Below, piece by piece: positions 34,644 to 45,088 of a stretch of 64,000 bases of DNA (position 1 is the stretch's first letter; every line of letters begins with the position of its first letter). The stretch is from Nocardiopsis kunsanensis DSM 44524 (lineage in GTDB: Bacteria; Actinomycetota; Actinomycetes; Streptosporangiales; Streptosporangiaceae): contig NZ_ANAY01000032.1 in NCBI RefSeq assembly GCF_000340965.1, positions 17,201-81,200 of the forward strand, written 5' to 3'. The notes below the pieces were generated by a model, which saw nothing but the letters and a program-made list of their open reading frames with translations, did no database searches and was not told the origin of the DNA. The position numbers and the translations under genes were made by a program.

Positions 34644-36197
34644 GTCCACCTCCAGACAGGAAAGGTATAAAGACAGGCAAGGAGGACATCACCATAGGGC
34701 ATAACGCCAATAAGCACCAGAAACGATTCAAGCCTGACCAGATACGGACATCACTTGCAGAGCGGCACAGGGCTCTGACATCGGCCTACTGCTCAGTAAC
34801 AAGAACTAGGACCCGGATGATTTCACCCAAGACCTCATGTAACCACAGAAATCAACCACTCGCCATGGTCCGCCCGACGGGCAGTGACATTCAGAGTTCA
34901 TCCATAAAATCTTGAAATAGCCCGCACCTGGAATGATCACGTGTTGTGAGTAATACGTTGCTCAGTGCCCCTGGGAAGCGCCCGCCCTCCGCCGCCTCCC
35001 GCGCCGAGAGCCGGCCGACACGCCCTCACACAGCACCACCGTCGGGCCCCAGCAGGTACAGCCAGGGGAGGAGGAGAAGGCGGAGCCAAGCATGGCCTTC
35101 TGGCTCACCTGCTGCATGACCGCCAGGGATTGCCGTTGGCCCGCGCGATCTCTGTGGCCGACCTCAACGACGAGCGAGAACTCCGATGCGCTGGAAGGGC
35201 AAGGCCTCCAGTTTCACGGCCATGCCCGGCACCACCTGCGATCGTCCGCCACAAACACCTGACCGAGCACACCGATGTTTTTCGAGCCGAACCCCAGAAC
35301 TGGAACCGAGGCCAAGGAAGACCGCAAAAGGAAATCAAGCAACTCCACAGAGTCACGGATCTTGGTGCAGAGAAAGAAGGAAGGTGAAACAAAAGACGAC
35401 AGGAGGCCGACAAGGTACGCGGTCACCCGGACCCTGCACAGAACTTCTGAATCCGCCCGGAAGCCTTCGCCCCCAGCTCCCCTCCTGGATGCGCGCAATC
35501 ATGGCGCGAACACGGATCGTTGTTATTGCGTAACTGCACCGGTCGGACATTACCGGGGCCCGGCCGCTCACAGCGAACGGGTCCTCCCCGATCACGAGCA
35601 GACTCACCGGCACCGTAGTGAGTGACCGGAAGGCGTGCGCGATGATTACGCCCGTGGCCCTGGGCCCTCCGGTCCCGGGCGGCAGCACACGGACCATGCG
35701 GCCGAAAGAGGCCGACGACTGTGGCAGTGGGGCGCGCCTCTGGCCGCAGCGTACTGGCAGAACGTCGACCGGATCCATAGAACGCTGTGGAGAAATCATT
35801 GCGGCAAAGCAACGATCCACAGCTCGCACCCTCGGACAAGGCCGGAGCGGCAGGGACGGACGACCGCCGGATGACGGTACCGGGCTCCGCACACCGGTCC
35901 CCGGCTCCAACAACCGGTTCGCAACGCACCTTCACCCCGAGAACCCCGGGGCACGGGGGCTCTCTCCTCGCTCGCTCGACTCCGGGCGGCCGCATCGCCG
36001 CCGGGACCTGTCGGCCTGAGGACCGCGGGGGCCGGACTGTCCGCTCCCCGGCCGACAGGGAACACCGGCTTCCCGTCACACGGAGGAGGGAGAACCCAGC
36101 TCGCGAGAGCAGTAGGGACGGTCGAGGTGAGCGGGGCGAGGCACACCCCGGCCGTCCCGGACACCTGCGGGCCTTCATCCCTCGGACAAGGCGGGGA
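34644..36197. other. gene-poor stretch at the right border of the PKS cluster
   Basis: About 1.55 kb without a convincing gene. The part next to the PKS operon (34650-34960) is clearly richer in A and T than its surroundings and should hold the promoter of the PKS operon, reading left; I could not settle on a -10/-35 pair. Open frames further right (for example on the minus strand across 35423-36589) have no protein-like composition. A possible transposase relic lies near 35073. Confidence 0.6.
35073..35180 (+). pseudogene. possible relic of an IS5-type transposase
   Basis: About 35 codons translate to a stretch with KHGLLAHLLHDRQGLPLAR followed by a Ala-Asp-x-Asn-Asp motif. This has the feel of the DDE transposase core in IS5-family elements (a KHHLL-D-x-G-x-PLA pattern then an Asn-Asp). 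Nothing recognisable lies before or after it and no terminal repeats were found, so if real it is a decayed fragment. The call rests on a short similarity recalled by eye. Confidence 0.3.
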
Positions 36198-37541
36198 TCA
36201 CACCGGGTCGCTGGAGCGCACCCCGGTGATCTCGTTGTTGCGGAAGGCGTCCACGAACAGGGCATGGTCGACACGCACCTGCGCCGCGTAGCGATGTGCG
36301 AAGCCGGTGCACCAGTCGGCGAACTCCTGCTCCTTGCCGGCCAGGGAAGCGGTGATGGCGTTCTCGGTCTCACCGTCCACCAGGCTCGCGTCCGCGTGTG
36401 CATCGGAGACGCAGTGCGCCTTGGCCGTGGCCCGGCCCAGGTAGTCCAGTACCGGTGCGATGTCGGCGGGCTCGGTGAAGTCGTCCCACTCCAGGTCGTT
36501 GACGTAGGGCGAGAGTTCGCTGACCACGTATCCCTCGCCGTCGATGTCGGTGTGCCCCAGCAGCGGGTCGGCGTGGGCCTGCAGCGCACGCTGGGAGACC
36601 GCGGTGCGGTGGCCGTGGTGGTGGAACTGTTCCATGATCTTGCGGTCGGAGACCACCCGGGAGGGAGCGGCGATGTTGCCCTGCTTCACGGAGAGCACGA
36701 AGTCGTTCTCCCACGCTTCGGTGGGGCCCTCGATGAGGACGTTGTAGGCGGGCAGCCCGGCCGAGCCGATACCGAACCCGCTCTTGCCGACGATGTCCTT
36801 GATCCGGTACGCCAGCGGGTTGTACCGCTGTTCGTGCGGGATGGTCTCGACATACCTCCCGAAGGCGGCCGCCACACGCTCGTACTCATCACGGTCGAGC
36901 CGCCGAACGCCCGGACCGTTGCGGAAGACCGGCTCGTAGCCGTCCAGGGTGGTCATGGACCGCAGCATCTTGAAGCGGCTGTTCATGCGCGCTCGCTGCA
37001 GTACGTCGTGCACGGTGCCCTCGGTGTTGCCCAGACGCAGCGAGAACTCGTCGTCGTTGTTGTGCTCGGCGAAGGTGGCGACCTGGTCGACGTAGGCGTT
37101 GACGTAGCGCGGGACGAGGGCGCTGATGTCGTCGTCGGAGAGCGCCTTCTGCCAGCCCAGCAGAGCGATGCTGGCGACGAAGCGCAGCAGGTCCCAGGTG
37201 AAGTGCCCCAGGTAGGCCTCGTCGAAGTCGTTGATGTCGAAGACCAGTTGGCCCTCGGAGTTCATGTAGGTGCCGAAGTTCTCGGCGTGCAGGTCTCCCT
37301 GGATCCACACCCGGGACGTGCGCTGGTCGACCCAGGGGTCGGCCATGTCGATGGTGTCGGCGTAGAAGAGGCAGGCGCTTCCCCGGTAGAACGCGAAGGG
37401 GTCGGCGGCCATCTTGCGGAACTTGCCGCGGAAGGCCCGGGGGTCGGCCGCCATGAGGTGGGAGAAGGCGCTCTCGAGGGTCCGGACGATGTGGTCGCGC
37501 CGCTCGGGGGAGCTGTCGGGAGGGGTGTCAACGTCGAACAT
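36198..37541 (-). CDS. DUF2252 family protein
   Basis: A 447-residue protein with the marks of the DUF2252 family: an early FYRGSACLFYAD block, then WIQGDLHAENFGTY and FDINDFDEA, which resemble the catalytic loop and metal site of kinase-like phosphotransferase folds (HxxN and D-x-D). Family function is not established; such proteins are common in actinomycetes. I start at the ATG at 37541, since an upstream Met would add a Cys-rich stretch that is not typical; no strong ribosome binding site is visible at either. It stands alone between the PKS border and azlD, which starts 69 bases away in the same direction. Confidence 0.85.
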   Translation of the reverse strand: MFDVDTPPDSSPERRDHIVRTLESAFSHLMAADPRAFRGKFRKMAADPFAFYRGSACLFYADTIDMADPWVDQRTSRVWIQGDLHAENFGTYMNSEGQLVFDINDFDEAYLGHFTWDLLRFVASIALLGWQKALSDDDISALVPRYVNAYVDQVATFAEHNNDDEFSLRLGNTEGTVHDVLQRARMNSRFKMLRSMTTLDGYEPVFRNGPGVRRLDRDEYERVAAAFGRYVETIPHEQRYNPLAYRIKDIVGKSGFGIGSAGLPAYNVLIEGPTEAWENDFVLSVKQGNIAAPSRVVSDRKIMEQFHHHGHRTAVSQRALQAHADPLLGHTDIDGEGYVVSELSPYVNDLEWDDFTEPADIAPVLDYLGRATAKAHCVSDAHADASLVDGETENAITASLAGKEQEFADWCTGFAHRYAAQVRVDHALFVDAFRNNEITGVRSSDPV

Positions 37542-37610
37542 GGTCTCAGGATGCCTGCATAACGGGCATCGTGCACATTTATCAGCCGGCCACACGTTCC
37601 CACCCCGGCC

Positions 37611-37940
37611 TCAGGGGGTCGGGACCGTGCTCGACAGCACCACGTGGACGGTGGTGCCGCCCAGGATGCTCAACAGCGCGTTGCCGCGCCACAGGTGCAG
37701 GCCCACGGTGACGGCCAGGGCGGTCAGCGGTACCAGGGACTGCGGCTGCGGCAGGGGCAGGTCGCTCAGGGAGTAGACCGCCAGGATGATCATGACCCCG
37801 GCGGGCATGCGGGTACTGAAGTAGTCGACGGTGTCGACGGTGCGCATCGTGGCCAGGGCCGCGAACGGCAGGGCTCGGAGCCCCCAGGTGACGGCGGCGG
37901 CCACCAGGACCGCGGCGATGGCGGAATGGGTCTCAGACAT
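37611..37940 (-). CDS. azlD: AzlD family branched-chain amino acid transport subunit
   Basis: A 109-residue membrane protein with about four hydrophobic segments and the conserved early WGLRALPFAAL stretch of AzlD. It pairs with AzlC to export branched-chain amino acids or their analogues. Start ATG at 37940 has GGAGG with an eight-base spacer and overlaps the end of azlC by eight bases, so the two are translated as a unit. Open frame further upstream lies inside azlC and is not used. Confidence 0.9.
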   Translation of the reverse strand: MSETHSAIAAVLVAAAVTWGLRALPFAALATMRTVDTVDYFSTRMPAGVMIILAVYSLSDLPLPQPQSLVPLTALAVTVGLHLWRGNALLSILGGTTVHVVLSSTVPTP

Positions 37941-38625
37941 GGCTGGGCCTCCTTCGGGATGCGAGGTGGCGGACCAGGAGTCCGGCGGCCAGGAACGCGA
38001 ATGCGGCCACGAGCATCTGGTCGGGGAAGAGGAGCAGACCCGCCAGGGCGCTCCCGGCGGCGAGCACCGGGGTGGGCATGTCACTGCGGGTGTCTTTCAG
38101 GGCGTCGAGCGCCAACACGGTGAACAGGGCGGTCAGGGCGAAGTCCAGGCCCTGGACACTGTCGGGGACGAAACCTCCGACCAGGGCTCCGGCGGTCGCG
38201 CTGCCGACCCAGTACGCGTGCATGTGGAGCTGGGACCACAGGATGCGCCGACCCGGCCAGGTACGGGACCGCTCGCTGGTGGCCAGGGCATAGGCCTCGT
38301 CGCTCAGGGCGAAGGTGGCGTAGGCCTTGCCCGCCCCGCTCCTGATCCTGTGCAGCGGGAAGGAGAGCGCGTAGAACACGTGCCGGAAGTTCACCATGAA
38401 CGCGCCCGCGGCGACGGCGGCCAGAGGGGCAGCTGCGGTGACCATCCCGACGAGCAGGAACTCGAAGGAGCCTCCGTAGATGAGCAGGGCCGACAGCCCG
38501 GCCCACCACCAGTCCAGGTCCGCCTGGACCACGAGGACCCCGTAGGCCAGACCGAGCGGGACGAAGCCCAGGCCCACCGGAGCGGAGTCGGTGAAGGCGA
38601 CCCGCAGGTCAGGACTGATACGCAT
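37933..38625 (-). CDS. azlC: AzlC family branched-chain amino acid transport permease
   Basis: A 230-residue membrane protein with the AzlC pattern: LGFVPLGLAYGVL near the start, a GSFEFLLVGMV helix, and an NFRHVFYALS segment. It forms the large subunit of an AzlCD exporter in the inner membrane. It is divergent from an Lrp-type regulator 62 bases away, the common arrangement in which an Lrp/AsnC protein senses an amino acid and drives its export. There is no ribosome binding site before the ATG; TAGAAT lies six bases upstream, so the message is probably leaderless. Confidence 0.92.
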   Translation of the reverse strand: MRISPDLRVAFTDSAPVGLGFVPLGLAYGVLVVQADLDWWWAGLSALLIYGGSFEFLLVGMVTAAAPLAAVAAGAFMVNFRHVFYALSFPLHRIRSGAGKAYATFALSDEAYALATSERSRTWPGRRILWSQLHMHAYWVGSATAGALVGGFVPDSVQGLDFALTALFTVLALDALKDTRSDMPTPVLAAGSALAGLLLFPDQMLVAAFAFLAAGLLVRHLASRRRPSHV

Positions 38626-38687
38626 AGTGAAATTCTAAGAAATATTTTGCCTTATATGGTTACAGGAATGAGGCGTATGCTGCCGTT
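38626..38687. promoter_or_regulatory. divergent azlC / lrp-type regulator promoter region
   Basis: A 62-base A/T-rich spacer in otherwise G/C-rich DNA. Leftward, TAGAAT (38632-38637) is followed by six bases and the azlC ATG. Rightward, TATGCT (38676-38681) is followed by six bases and the regulator ATG. Both fit actinobacterial -10 boxes of leaderless transcripts. The centre (AAATATTT) is a small palindrome of the kind Lrp proteins favour. The -35 boxes are poor, which fits activation by a regulator. Confidence 0.5.
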
Positions 38688-39146
38688 ATGAGAAATGAAT
38701 ACACACTCGATGCGGTCGACCGTGAAATTCTGTTCCAACTACGTGAGGACGGCCGGCTGTCCAACGTCGAGTTGGCGCGGAGGGTCGGCCTGACCCCGCC
38801 CCCCTGCCTGCGCCGGGTCAAACGGCTGGAGGAGGCGGGCGTCATCACCGGGTACCGGGCCGTCGTCGACCCCGCACGGTTGGGAAGGGGCCTGGAAGTA
38901 CTCGTCGACGTGGAGATCTACGCGACCGACCGCGCGACCATCCAGGAGTTCGAGGACACCGTCACCGGCTACGAGGAGGTCGTCGAGTTCCGCCGCATGT
39001 ACGGCCGCCCCGACTTCTTCCTACGGGTGGCGGTGGCCGACCACGCCGCCTACGACGCCTTCCTGTCCGACCGGCTGAGCGGCCTGCCTGCCGTGCTGCG
39101 TGTGGAGTCGCGCCTGACGATGAAACAGATCAAGGCCGATCACTGA
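38688..39146 (+). CDS. Lrp/AsnC family transcriptional regulator
   Basis: 152 residues with an N-terminal winged helix-turn-helix (LDAVDREILFQLREDGRLS, then NVELARRVGL and the recognition helix PPPCLRRVKRLEEAG) and a C-terminal RAM/AsnC ligand-binding domain (about 70-150, GRPDFFLRV core). These proteins bind an amino acid and control nearby transport genes. Being divergent from azlCD, it most likely regulates that exporter. No ribosome binding site is present; TATGCT six bases before the ATG suggests a leaderless start. Confidence 0.92.
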   Translation: MRNEYTLDAVDREILFQLREDGRLSNVELARRVGLTPPPCLRRVKRLEEAGVITGYRAVVDPARLGRGLEVLVDVEIYATDRATIQEFEDTVTGYEEVVEFRRMYGRPDFFLRVAVADHAAYDAFLSDRLSGLPAVLRVESRLTMKQIKADH

Positions 39147-39312
39147 TCGGTTCCCCGCCCGGGGGCGTTCCGGTGGCACGCGTCCAGGGGTGGGCGCTTC
39201 CACCGACCCGGCCCACGGGTATGACCCGCTGCAGGCCGTGCGGAACGGGGAGGGGCCGCGATCCGGTCCCTGTCCCGGCCGCCCCGGCCGATGCGGCTGC
39301 GAGGAGGGCGAG

Positions 39313-41841
39313 ATGAGTCAACGGAGTGAGGGCCTTCGGGCCCCCGCCGCCATCGAGGTGCGCGGCGCGCGTGTGCACAACCTGAAGAACATCGACGTCG
39401 ACGTCCCGCTGGGTGAGCTGGTCGCCGTCGCCGGCGTCTCCGGCTCGGGCAAGTCGTCGCTGGCCATGGGGGTGCTCTACGCGGAGGGCGCGCGGCGTTA
39501 CATCGAGGCGTTGTCCACCTACACCCGTCGGCGCATGGCGCAAGCGGCGCGGGCCGACGTCGACCGGGTCAGACACGTCCCGGCCGCGCTGGCCCTGCGG
39601 CAGCGGCCCGGTGTGCCCGGCGTACGTTCGACCTTCGGCACCTCCACGGAGCTGCTCAACGTGGTCCGGCTGATGTTCTCCCGGCTGGGTTCCCATCTCT
39701 GCCCCAACGGCCACCGTCAGCGCCCTTCGCTGCACGTGGCGACCGAGGACCCGATGGTCTGCGGCACGTGCGGGGCCGAGTTCTACGCCCCCGAGGCCGA
39801 AGAGCTGGCGTTCAACTCAGAAGGGGCCTGCCCCACCTGCCAGGGCACCGGAACCGTCCGTGAGGTCGACGACACCTCGCTGATCCGGGACGAGTCGTCA
39901 TCCATCGACGAGGGAACGGTCATCCCCTGGCAGATGTACGGCTTCAAGGTTCAGCCGCAGATCGCCCGTGAGTTCGGCGTGCGCACCGACGTGCCGTGGC
40001 GGGAGCTGGCCCGGTGGGAGAAGGGCATCGTCCTCGACGGTCCCGAGGAGAAGAAGCACATCACCGTCACCACGAAGAACGGTGTCCACGAGCTGGACTT
40101 CACCTTCCGCAACGCCCGGCTGACCGTGACCGCCGAGCTCGACCGCGCCAACGACGAGAAGCGGCTGGCGCGGGTGAGCCGGTTCCTCATCGAACGCACC
40201 TGCCCCGACTGTCACGGGACGCGGCTCTCCCCGGCTGCCCGCGCACCAGTGATCGGGGAAAGGAACCTGGCCGACGTCACCGCCATGACTCTGGAGGAGG
40301 TGCTCGACTGGGCGCCGGATGCCGTCGGCGCCGTGCCCGACGAGATGCGCTCCATGGCCCGCAGCCTGGTCGACACCCTGCTCCGGATGGCGCGGCGGCT
40401 GATCGAGCTGGGGCTGGGTTATCTCTCCCTGGACCGTGCCGGGTCGACCCTGTCCACCGGTGAACGCCAGCGTGTCCAGCTCGCCCGCGCTGTGCGCAAC
40501 GAGACCACGGGTGTGCTCTACGTACTGGACGAACCCTCGATCGGGCTGCACCCCTCCAACATCCACGGGCTGCAGGGGGTCGTCGACGACCTGCTGGCGG
40601 AGGGCAACTCGGTGGTGATGGTCGACCACGACGTGCAGGTGTTGCGCGAGGCCGACCATCTGATCGAGATCGGCCCCGGTTCTGGGCACCGGGGCGGGAC
40701 CGTGATCGCCCAGGGCACGGTTCCGGAGGTGGACCGGGACCCGGGCTCGCTGATCGGAGGGTTCCTCACCGGCCGCGAACGGGTCGTGGTGCGGGAACGG
40801 GCCGGGGCCGACCGGATGTTCGACCACGGCACGCTGCTCATGCGCACCGGCCCCGTGCACACCGTGCACGCCCTCGACGTGGCGATTCCCCGCGGGAGAC
40901 TGACCGGGATCACCGGGGTCTCCGGTTCCGGCAAGACGACCCTGGTGTTGGAGAGCCTCGTCCCCTCACTACGGGCGGTCCGCGCCGGGAACCGGACCCG
41001 CCGGCCCGAGCACGTGCGGGAACTGGAGACCGGTGGGATCGAGAAGGTCAACATGGTGGACGCGACCCCGATCGGCGTCAACGTACGCTCCACCGTGTCC
41101 ACCTACGTCGGCGTGCTGGACGATCTGCGGCGCGCCTACGCGCGGCTCGATGCCGCCCGGGCCGACGGGCTCGGGGCGGGGGACTTCTCCTACAACACCG
41201 GCTCACTGCGCTGCCCGCGTTGCGAAGGCACGGGGGAGATCTCCCTGGACGTGCAGTTCCTGCCCGACGTGGACATCGTCTGTCCCGACTGCGAGGGCTG
41301 CCGCTACGGTCCGGAGGCCGAGAAGTACACCCGCCGCTCCGACGGAGGTACGCAGGAGCTGGCGTTGCCGCAGCTACTGACCCTGACAGCGGCCGAGGCG
41401 ATCGAACACGTGGGCGGTCTGAAGAAGGTACGCGCCAAACTCGATGCGCTGATCCACGTCGGGCTGGGTTATCTCACGCTCAACGAGGCCACCCCGGCAC
41501 TGTCCGGGGGCGAGGCGCAGCGGTTGAAACTGGTCTCGGAGCTCGACCGGCGGCAGGGGCGGACTCTGTTCGTCTTCGACGAGCCCACCGTGGGGCTGCA
41601 TCCCCTGGACGTGCGCGTGCTGATCGAGGTGTTGCAGAAGCTGGTGGACCAGGGCGGGACGGTGGTCGTGATCGAACACGACCTGGACCTGATCGCCAAC
41701 GCCGACCACATCATCGACATGGGGCCGGGCGGCGGCACCGACGGCGGGCGGATCGTCGCCGCCGGCACCCCCGACGGGGTCGTCGGCGAGCCCGGCAGCG
41801 TCACCGGACGGTACCTGCGCGGCCACCTGGGAGGAGAGTGA
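39313..41841 (+). CDS. UvrA-like ABC ATPase (class II UvrA)
   Basis: 842 residues with the UvrA layout: two ABC ATPase halves with Walker A motifs GVSGSGKSS (early) and VSGSGKTT (middle), ABC signatures LSTGERQRV and LSGGEAQRL, and two Walker B/H-loop regions ending VDHD and IEHD. Zinc-binding CPDCHGTR and [15 protein letters not shown] modules are present. It is about 100 residues shorter than the housekeeping UvrA, as in class II UvrAs, which usually lack the UvrB-binding part. Members are linked to DNA-damage tolerance and, in some antibiotic producers, to self-resistance. The ATG at 39313 follows GAGGAGGGCG; an upstream ATG gives an unlikely 41-residue leader. It lies 166 bases after the Lrp-type gene. 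Confidence 0.9.
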   Translation: MSQRSEGLRAPAAIEVRGARVHNLKNIDVDVPLGELVAVAGVSGSGKSSLAMGVLYAEGARRYIEALSTYTRRRMAQAARADVDRVRHVPAALALRQRPGVPGVRSTFGTSTELLNVVRLMFSRLGSHLCPNGHRQRPSLHVATEDPMVCGTCGAEFYAPEAEELAFNSEGACPTCQGTGTVREVDDTSLIRDESSSIDEGTVIPWQMYGFKVQPQIAREFGVRTDVPWRELARWEKGIVLDGPEEKKHITVTTKNGVHELDFTFRNARLTVTAELDRANDEKRLARVSRFLIERTCPDCHGTRLSPAARAPVIGERNLADVTAMTLEEVLDWAPDAVGAVPDEMRSMARSLVDTLLRMARRLIELGLGYLSLDRAGSTLSTGERQRVQLARAVRNETTGVLYVLDEPSIGLHPSNIHGLQGVVDDLLAEGNSVVMVDHDVQVLREADHLIEIGPGSGHRGGTVIAQGTVPEVDRDPGSLIGGFLTGRERVVVRERAGADRMFDHGTLLMRTGPVHTVHALDVAIPRGRLTGITGVSGSGKTTLVLESLVPSLRAVRAGNRTRRPEHVRELETGGIEKVNMVDATPIGVNVRSTVSTYVGVLDDLRRAYARLDAARADGLGAGDFSYNTGSLRCPRCEGTGEISLDVQFLPDVDIVCPDCEGCRYGPEAEKYTRRSDGGTQELALPQLLTLTAAEAIEHVGGLKKVRAKLDALIHVGLGYLTLNEATPALSGGEAQRLKLVSELDRRQGRTLFVFDEPTVGLHPLDVRVLIEVLQKLVDQGGTVVVIEHDLDLIANADHIIDMGPGGGTDGGRIVAAGTPDGVVGEPGSVTGRYLRGHLGGE

Positions 41842-41861
41842 CCGCGGCGGGACTCACGAGA

Positions 41862-41882
41862 GGCCCAACGCTTCGTTGGTCC
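41862..41882. terminator. hairpin after the UvrA-like gene
   Basis: CCAACG-CTT-CGTTGG is a perfect six-base stem, widened by GG/CC beyond one mismatch, 20 bases after the stop of the UvrA-like gene. There is no T run, as usual in these genomes. It may end the rightward transcript. Confidence 0.4.
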
Positions 41883-42132
41883 CGGTGCCGCCGAACACCC
41901 CGCCGGTGTTCGGGAAGGTGCCGGTCTCGACGATCTGCCGTGCCGCGTGCGTATCGGCCCGGCACTCCGCCCGTGCTGTCCTCCCCCGCCCTGCACCGGA
42001 GGCGGAACCGGCCGAACGATCTCCACACGCGGTGCGGGTTCCCGGGCAGCAAGGGAGAAGGGACCGGCCCGCCCGCCGGTGCGGGAGACCGGCGGCGGCG
42101 TCGTCCGGGCGGACCGGTTCATGTGAGGACGC

Positions 42133-43092
42133 TCAGTTCCCCACCCTCTTCGCGTGGTTCAGGGCCAGCAGGCTGACCAGGTCGTAGGCCACGTGCGAGG
42201 CGGCCGTGGAGGTGATCTGCGCGTGGTCGTAGGCGGGGGCGACCTCCACCACGTCGGCTCCCACCAGGTTCAGGTCGGCCAGCCCGCGCAGCATCTCCAG
42301 CAGTTCCCGGCTGGTGATCCCGCCGGCTTCGGGTGTCCCGGTTCCGGGGGCGTGTGCGGGGTCGAGGACGTCGATGTCCACGGACACGTACAACGGCCGG
42401 TTCCCGATGCGCCGGCGCAGGGCGTCGGAGATCTCGTCCACCCCCTTGCGCAGGACGTCGGCGGCGGTGACGATCCCGAAGCCGAAGCGGCGGTCGTCCT
42501 CCAGGTCGCGCTTGCCGTAGAGCGGGCCCCGGGTGCCCACGTGCGCGATGGCCTCGGTGTCGAGGATGCCCTCCTCCACGGCCCGGCGGAACGGGGTGCC
42601 GTGGGTGTAGGGCTCGCCGAAGTAGGTGTCCCAGGTGTCCAGGTGGGCGTCGAAGTGCAGCATGGCGATGGGACCGTGCTTGCGGTACAGGGAGCGCAGC
42701 AGCGGCAGCGCGATGGTGTGGTCGCCGCCCAGGGTCACGAGCCTGGTGCCGGCGTCGAGGAACTCCGAGGCGCCCTGGTCGAGCGTTTCCACCGCGTCCC
42801 CCACGGAGTAGGGGTTCACGGGGATGTCGCCGCCGTCGACGACCTGGAAGCGTTCGAACGGGGCCACCTCCAGCCCGGGGTGGTAGGGCCGCAGCAGGCG
42901 GCTGGCCTCACGGATCGCGGAGGGGCCGAACCGGGCTCCCGGGCGGTAGGACACACCGGTGTCGAAGGGCACGCCGACCACCGCGACGTCGGCGTGCTCG
43001 ACCTGGTCGATGCGGGGAAGGCGGGCGAAGGTCGCGGGGCCGGCGAAACGCGGGACGAGGCTGGAGTCCGTGGGGCCGATCGGTGTGCTCAT
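42133..43092 (-). CDS. speB: agmatinase / ureohydrolase family protein
   Basis: 319 residues with the binuclear manganese motifs of the arginase/agmatinase family: [17 protein letters not shown] and [10 protein letters not shown]. Agmatinase makes putrescine and urea from agmatine; guanidinobutyrase or guanidinopropionase are close alternatives that sequence alone does not exclude. Start ATG at 43092 has AGGAAGAG seven bases upstream. The open frame continues upstream but without such a site. The divergent PucR regulator and the palindrome between the two genes suggest that guanidino-compound breakdown is induced by a substrate. Confidence 0.9.
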   Translation of the reverse strand: MSTPIGPTDSSLVPRFAGPATFARLPRIDQVEHADVAVVGVPFDTGVSYRPGARFGPSAIREASRLLRPYHPGLEVAPFERFQVVDGGDIPVNPYSVGDAVETLDQGASEFLDAGTRLVTLGGDHTIALPLLRSLYRKHGPIAMLHFDAHLDTWDTYFGEPYTHGTPFRRAVEEGILDTEAIAHVGTRGPLYGKRDLEDDRRFGFGIVTAADVLRKGVDEISDALRRRIGNRPLYVSVDIDVLDPAHAPGTGTPEAGGITSRELLEMLRGLADLNLVGADVVEVAPAYDHAQITSTAASHVAYDLVSLLALNHAKRVGN

Positions 43093-43240
43093 CGGGTTGC
43101 TCTTCCTGTCGTCGTCGACGTGGCTCCCGTGCGTGGTCCGATCGTTCGCGGACACCTGCGGCACGGTCGTGGTCCCGGTCAGCGTAAGGAGCCCTCCGGC
43201 GCCGTTCCAGTGGCCGAACCATACGGGTCCGAGGCAGAAT

Positions 43241-43257
43241 TTGGACGGACCGTCCAA
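43241..43257. promoter_or_regulatory. perfect palindrome between speB and pucR (candidate operator)
   Basis: TTGGACGG-A-CCGTCCAA, two eight-base arms around one base, in the 275-base divergent spacer. It is 149 bases before the speB start and 111 before the regulator start. Position and symmetry fit an operator for the adjacent PucR-type regulator. Confidence 0.65.
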
Positions 43258-43367
43258 GGCACGTGGTTGTCGAAGGTGTGCGGCACACGCTGGATGCGGA
43301 GGGCCGCGCCGGGGAGACGGGGACTGTGGGCGGTGTCCACCGGACGGCGTGAACGACGGAGGCGACC

Positions 43368-44993
43368 ATGGACGGGAACGGCGGTCGGGCCGAGAGCCGC
43401 AATGTTCCACTGAGTGTGATCACGGGCCGCCGCGACCTGGGTCTACGCACCGTCGTCGACGCGGGCGACCCGGGCATCACCTGGGCGGTCGCCAGCGAGC
43501 TGGCCGATCCCGCCGCGTACCTGCGCGGCGGCGAACTCCTGCTCACCGCCGGCATCAACCTGTCCGAGGGTTCCGCGCAGGTGCGTGATTACGTGGCGTC
43601 CCTGGTGGGTGTCGGCGTGGGCGCTGTCGGGTTCGGGGTCGCCCCGGTCCACCGGTCCGTCCCCGCTCCTCTGGTCGAGCAGTGCCGCGCGCAAGGGCTG
43701 CCCCTGCTGGAGGTTCCCGTGTCCGCGCCTTTCGCCGCGGTCAGCCGTGCGGTCGGTGAGGAGTTGGAGGAGCGCCATATGCGTGATGTCCGCCGTCTGG
43801 GCGAGGCCCACCAGGAGTTGGCGCTGGCGGTGGGTGCGCCTGCTCCGGTGGAGCGGGTCCTGGCGGTACTGGCCCTCTCCTTGGGGGGTTGGGCCGTGCA
43901 CGTTTCCTCCGATCCGGCCCTGCCCTCCCACCGGACCCCGAGTGCGCCCGTCCCCTCAGGCACCGAGTTGCGGTCCCTGATCGACAAGCTCAACGACCCT
44001 TCCGGCCCACGCAGCGCCAAGGCGGTCGACGGTGGTGACGAGGTCTTCCTGCACACGGTCGGTGCTCCGCCGGAGAGGCGGGGCGTGGTACTGGTCGGCC
44101 GCCCCGAACCGCTGGGGGTCACCGACCGCGCGGTCCTGCGCACCGCCACCGCGCTGCTCGACCTGCTCGCACGTACGGGCAGTGACGAGCCGCCCGTCCC
44201 GGGGCCGGTCATCACCGGGTTGCTCCTGGACGGCGGGCTCGGCGTGAGGGCGGCGGCCGGGCTCGCCGAACTCGCCGACACCCGGGCCGGCGGCCCGCGT
44301 TCCCCCGCGTCCTTGCCCGTACACGCGGATCACGGCACCGACCCGCGGTGCGGCGGTGGCCGGGCCCCGTCGGACGGGACCGACACCTATCGGGCCCTGC
44401 GGGCCGTGCCGGTGCTCCGGGGCCGCTACAGCGCCCCGGGCGACCTGCCTCTGGAGACCCGTCTGGTCGACCGTGTGCCGGGGACCGGGGAAGTACGGAC
44501 GCCGTCGGTACGCGCCGTCATCGCCGACCGCGGGGAGAACGCCCACAGGCAACACCTGGACCTGCTGCTCTCCCACGGCTGGGTCGCCGCGCTCGGCCCG
44601 CCCGCGTCACCGGAGGGTCTGCCGGGATCCGACCGGAGAGCGGCAGCCCTGCTGGTGCGGGCCCGGGCGACGGGCACTCCGCTGCTCTGGACGCAGGAGA
44701 CCGATCCGTTCGAGGCCTTGCTGGACCCCGCTGCTGCCGCTTCGCTCAGCTCCGAGCTCCTGGGGCCGCTGGCCGAACACACCGGCACAGCCCGCTCCCT
44801 GCGCAGGACACTGCGCACGTGGCTGGCCCGGCACGGCAACTGGGACCGGACCGCGGCCGATCTGGGGGTCCACCGCAACAGTGTCCGTTACCGGATCGGC
44901 AGGATCGAGCGGGACCTGGGTGTGGACCTGTCCGACCCCGAACGGCGCATGCGCCTGTGGTTCGCGCTCGGCCGCCACGATCCCGAGGGGTGA
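43368..44993 (+). CDS. PucR family transcriptional regulator
   Basis: 541 residues. The N-terminal part (about 15-140) is a PucR-type sensor domain with the [12 protein letters not shown] and [11 protein letters not shown] motifs; the C-terminal 70 residues are the PucR helix-turn-helix ([19 protein letters not shown] then [13 protein letters not shown]). Members regulate purine, amino-acid and polyamine catabolism. GGAGGCGACC precedes the ATG at 43368. It is divergent from speB and probably controls it. Confidence 0.9.
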   Translation: MDGNGGRAESRNVPLSVITGRRDLGLRTVVDAGDPGITWAVASELADPAAYLRGGELLLTAGINLSEGSAQVRDYVASLVGVGVGAVGFGVAPVHRSVPAPLVEQCRAQGLPLLEVPVSAPFAAVSRAVGEELEERHMRDVRRLGEAHQELALAVGAPAPVERVLAVLALSLGGWAVHVSSDPALPSHRTPSAPVPSGTELRSLIDKLNDPSGPRSAKAVDGGDEVFLHTVGAPPERRGVVLVGRPEPLGVTDRAVLRTATALLDLLARTGSDEPPVPGPVITGLLLDGGLGVRAAAGLAELADTRAGGPRSPASLPVHADHGTDPRCGGGRAPSDGTDTYRALRAVPVLRGRYSAPGDLPLETRLVDRVPGTGEVRTPSVRAVIADRGENAHRQHLDLLLSHGWVAALGPPASPEGLPGSDRRAAALLVRARATGTPLLWTQETDPFEALLDPAAAASLSSELLGPLAEHTGTARSLRRTLRTWLARHGNWDRTAADLGVHRNSVRYRIGRIERDLGVDLSDPERRMRLWFALGRHDPEG

Positions 44994-45088
44994 GCACCTG
45001 ATGGGAGGCGCCACAGCCGGCTGCCGTGGCGCTGGCCCGGAGGACGACGCGGCTGGTGCGCCGGTACGGCACGCGGGGCGCCCGCCTT

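Noticed and set aside
35423..36589. Minus-strand open frame in the gap right of the PKS operon
   Set aside because: It overlaps the DUF2252 gene in another frame and its translation is Arg/Ser/Pro/Thr-rich with no motif.
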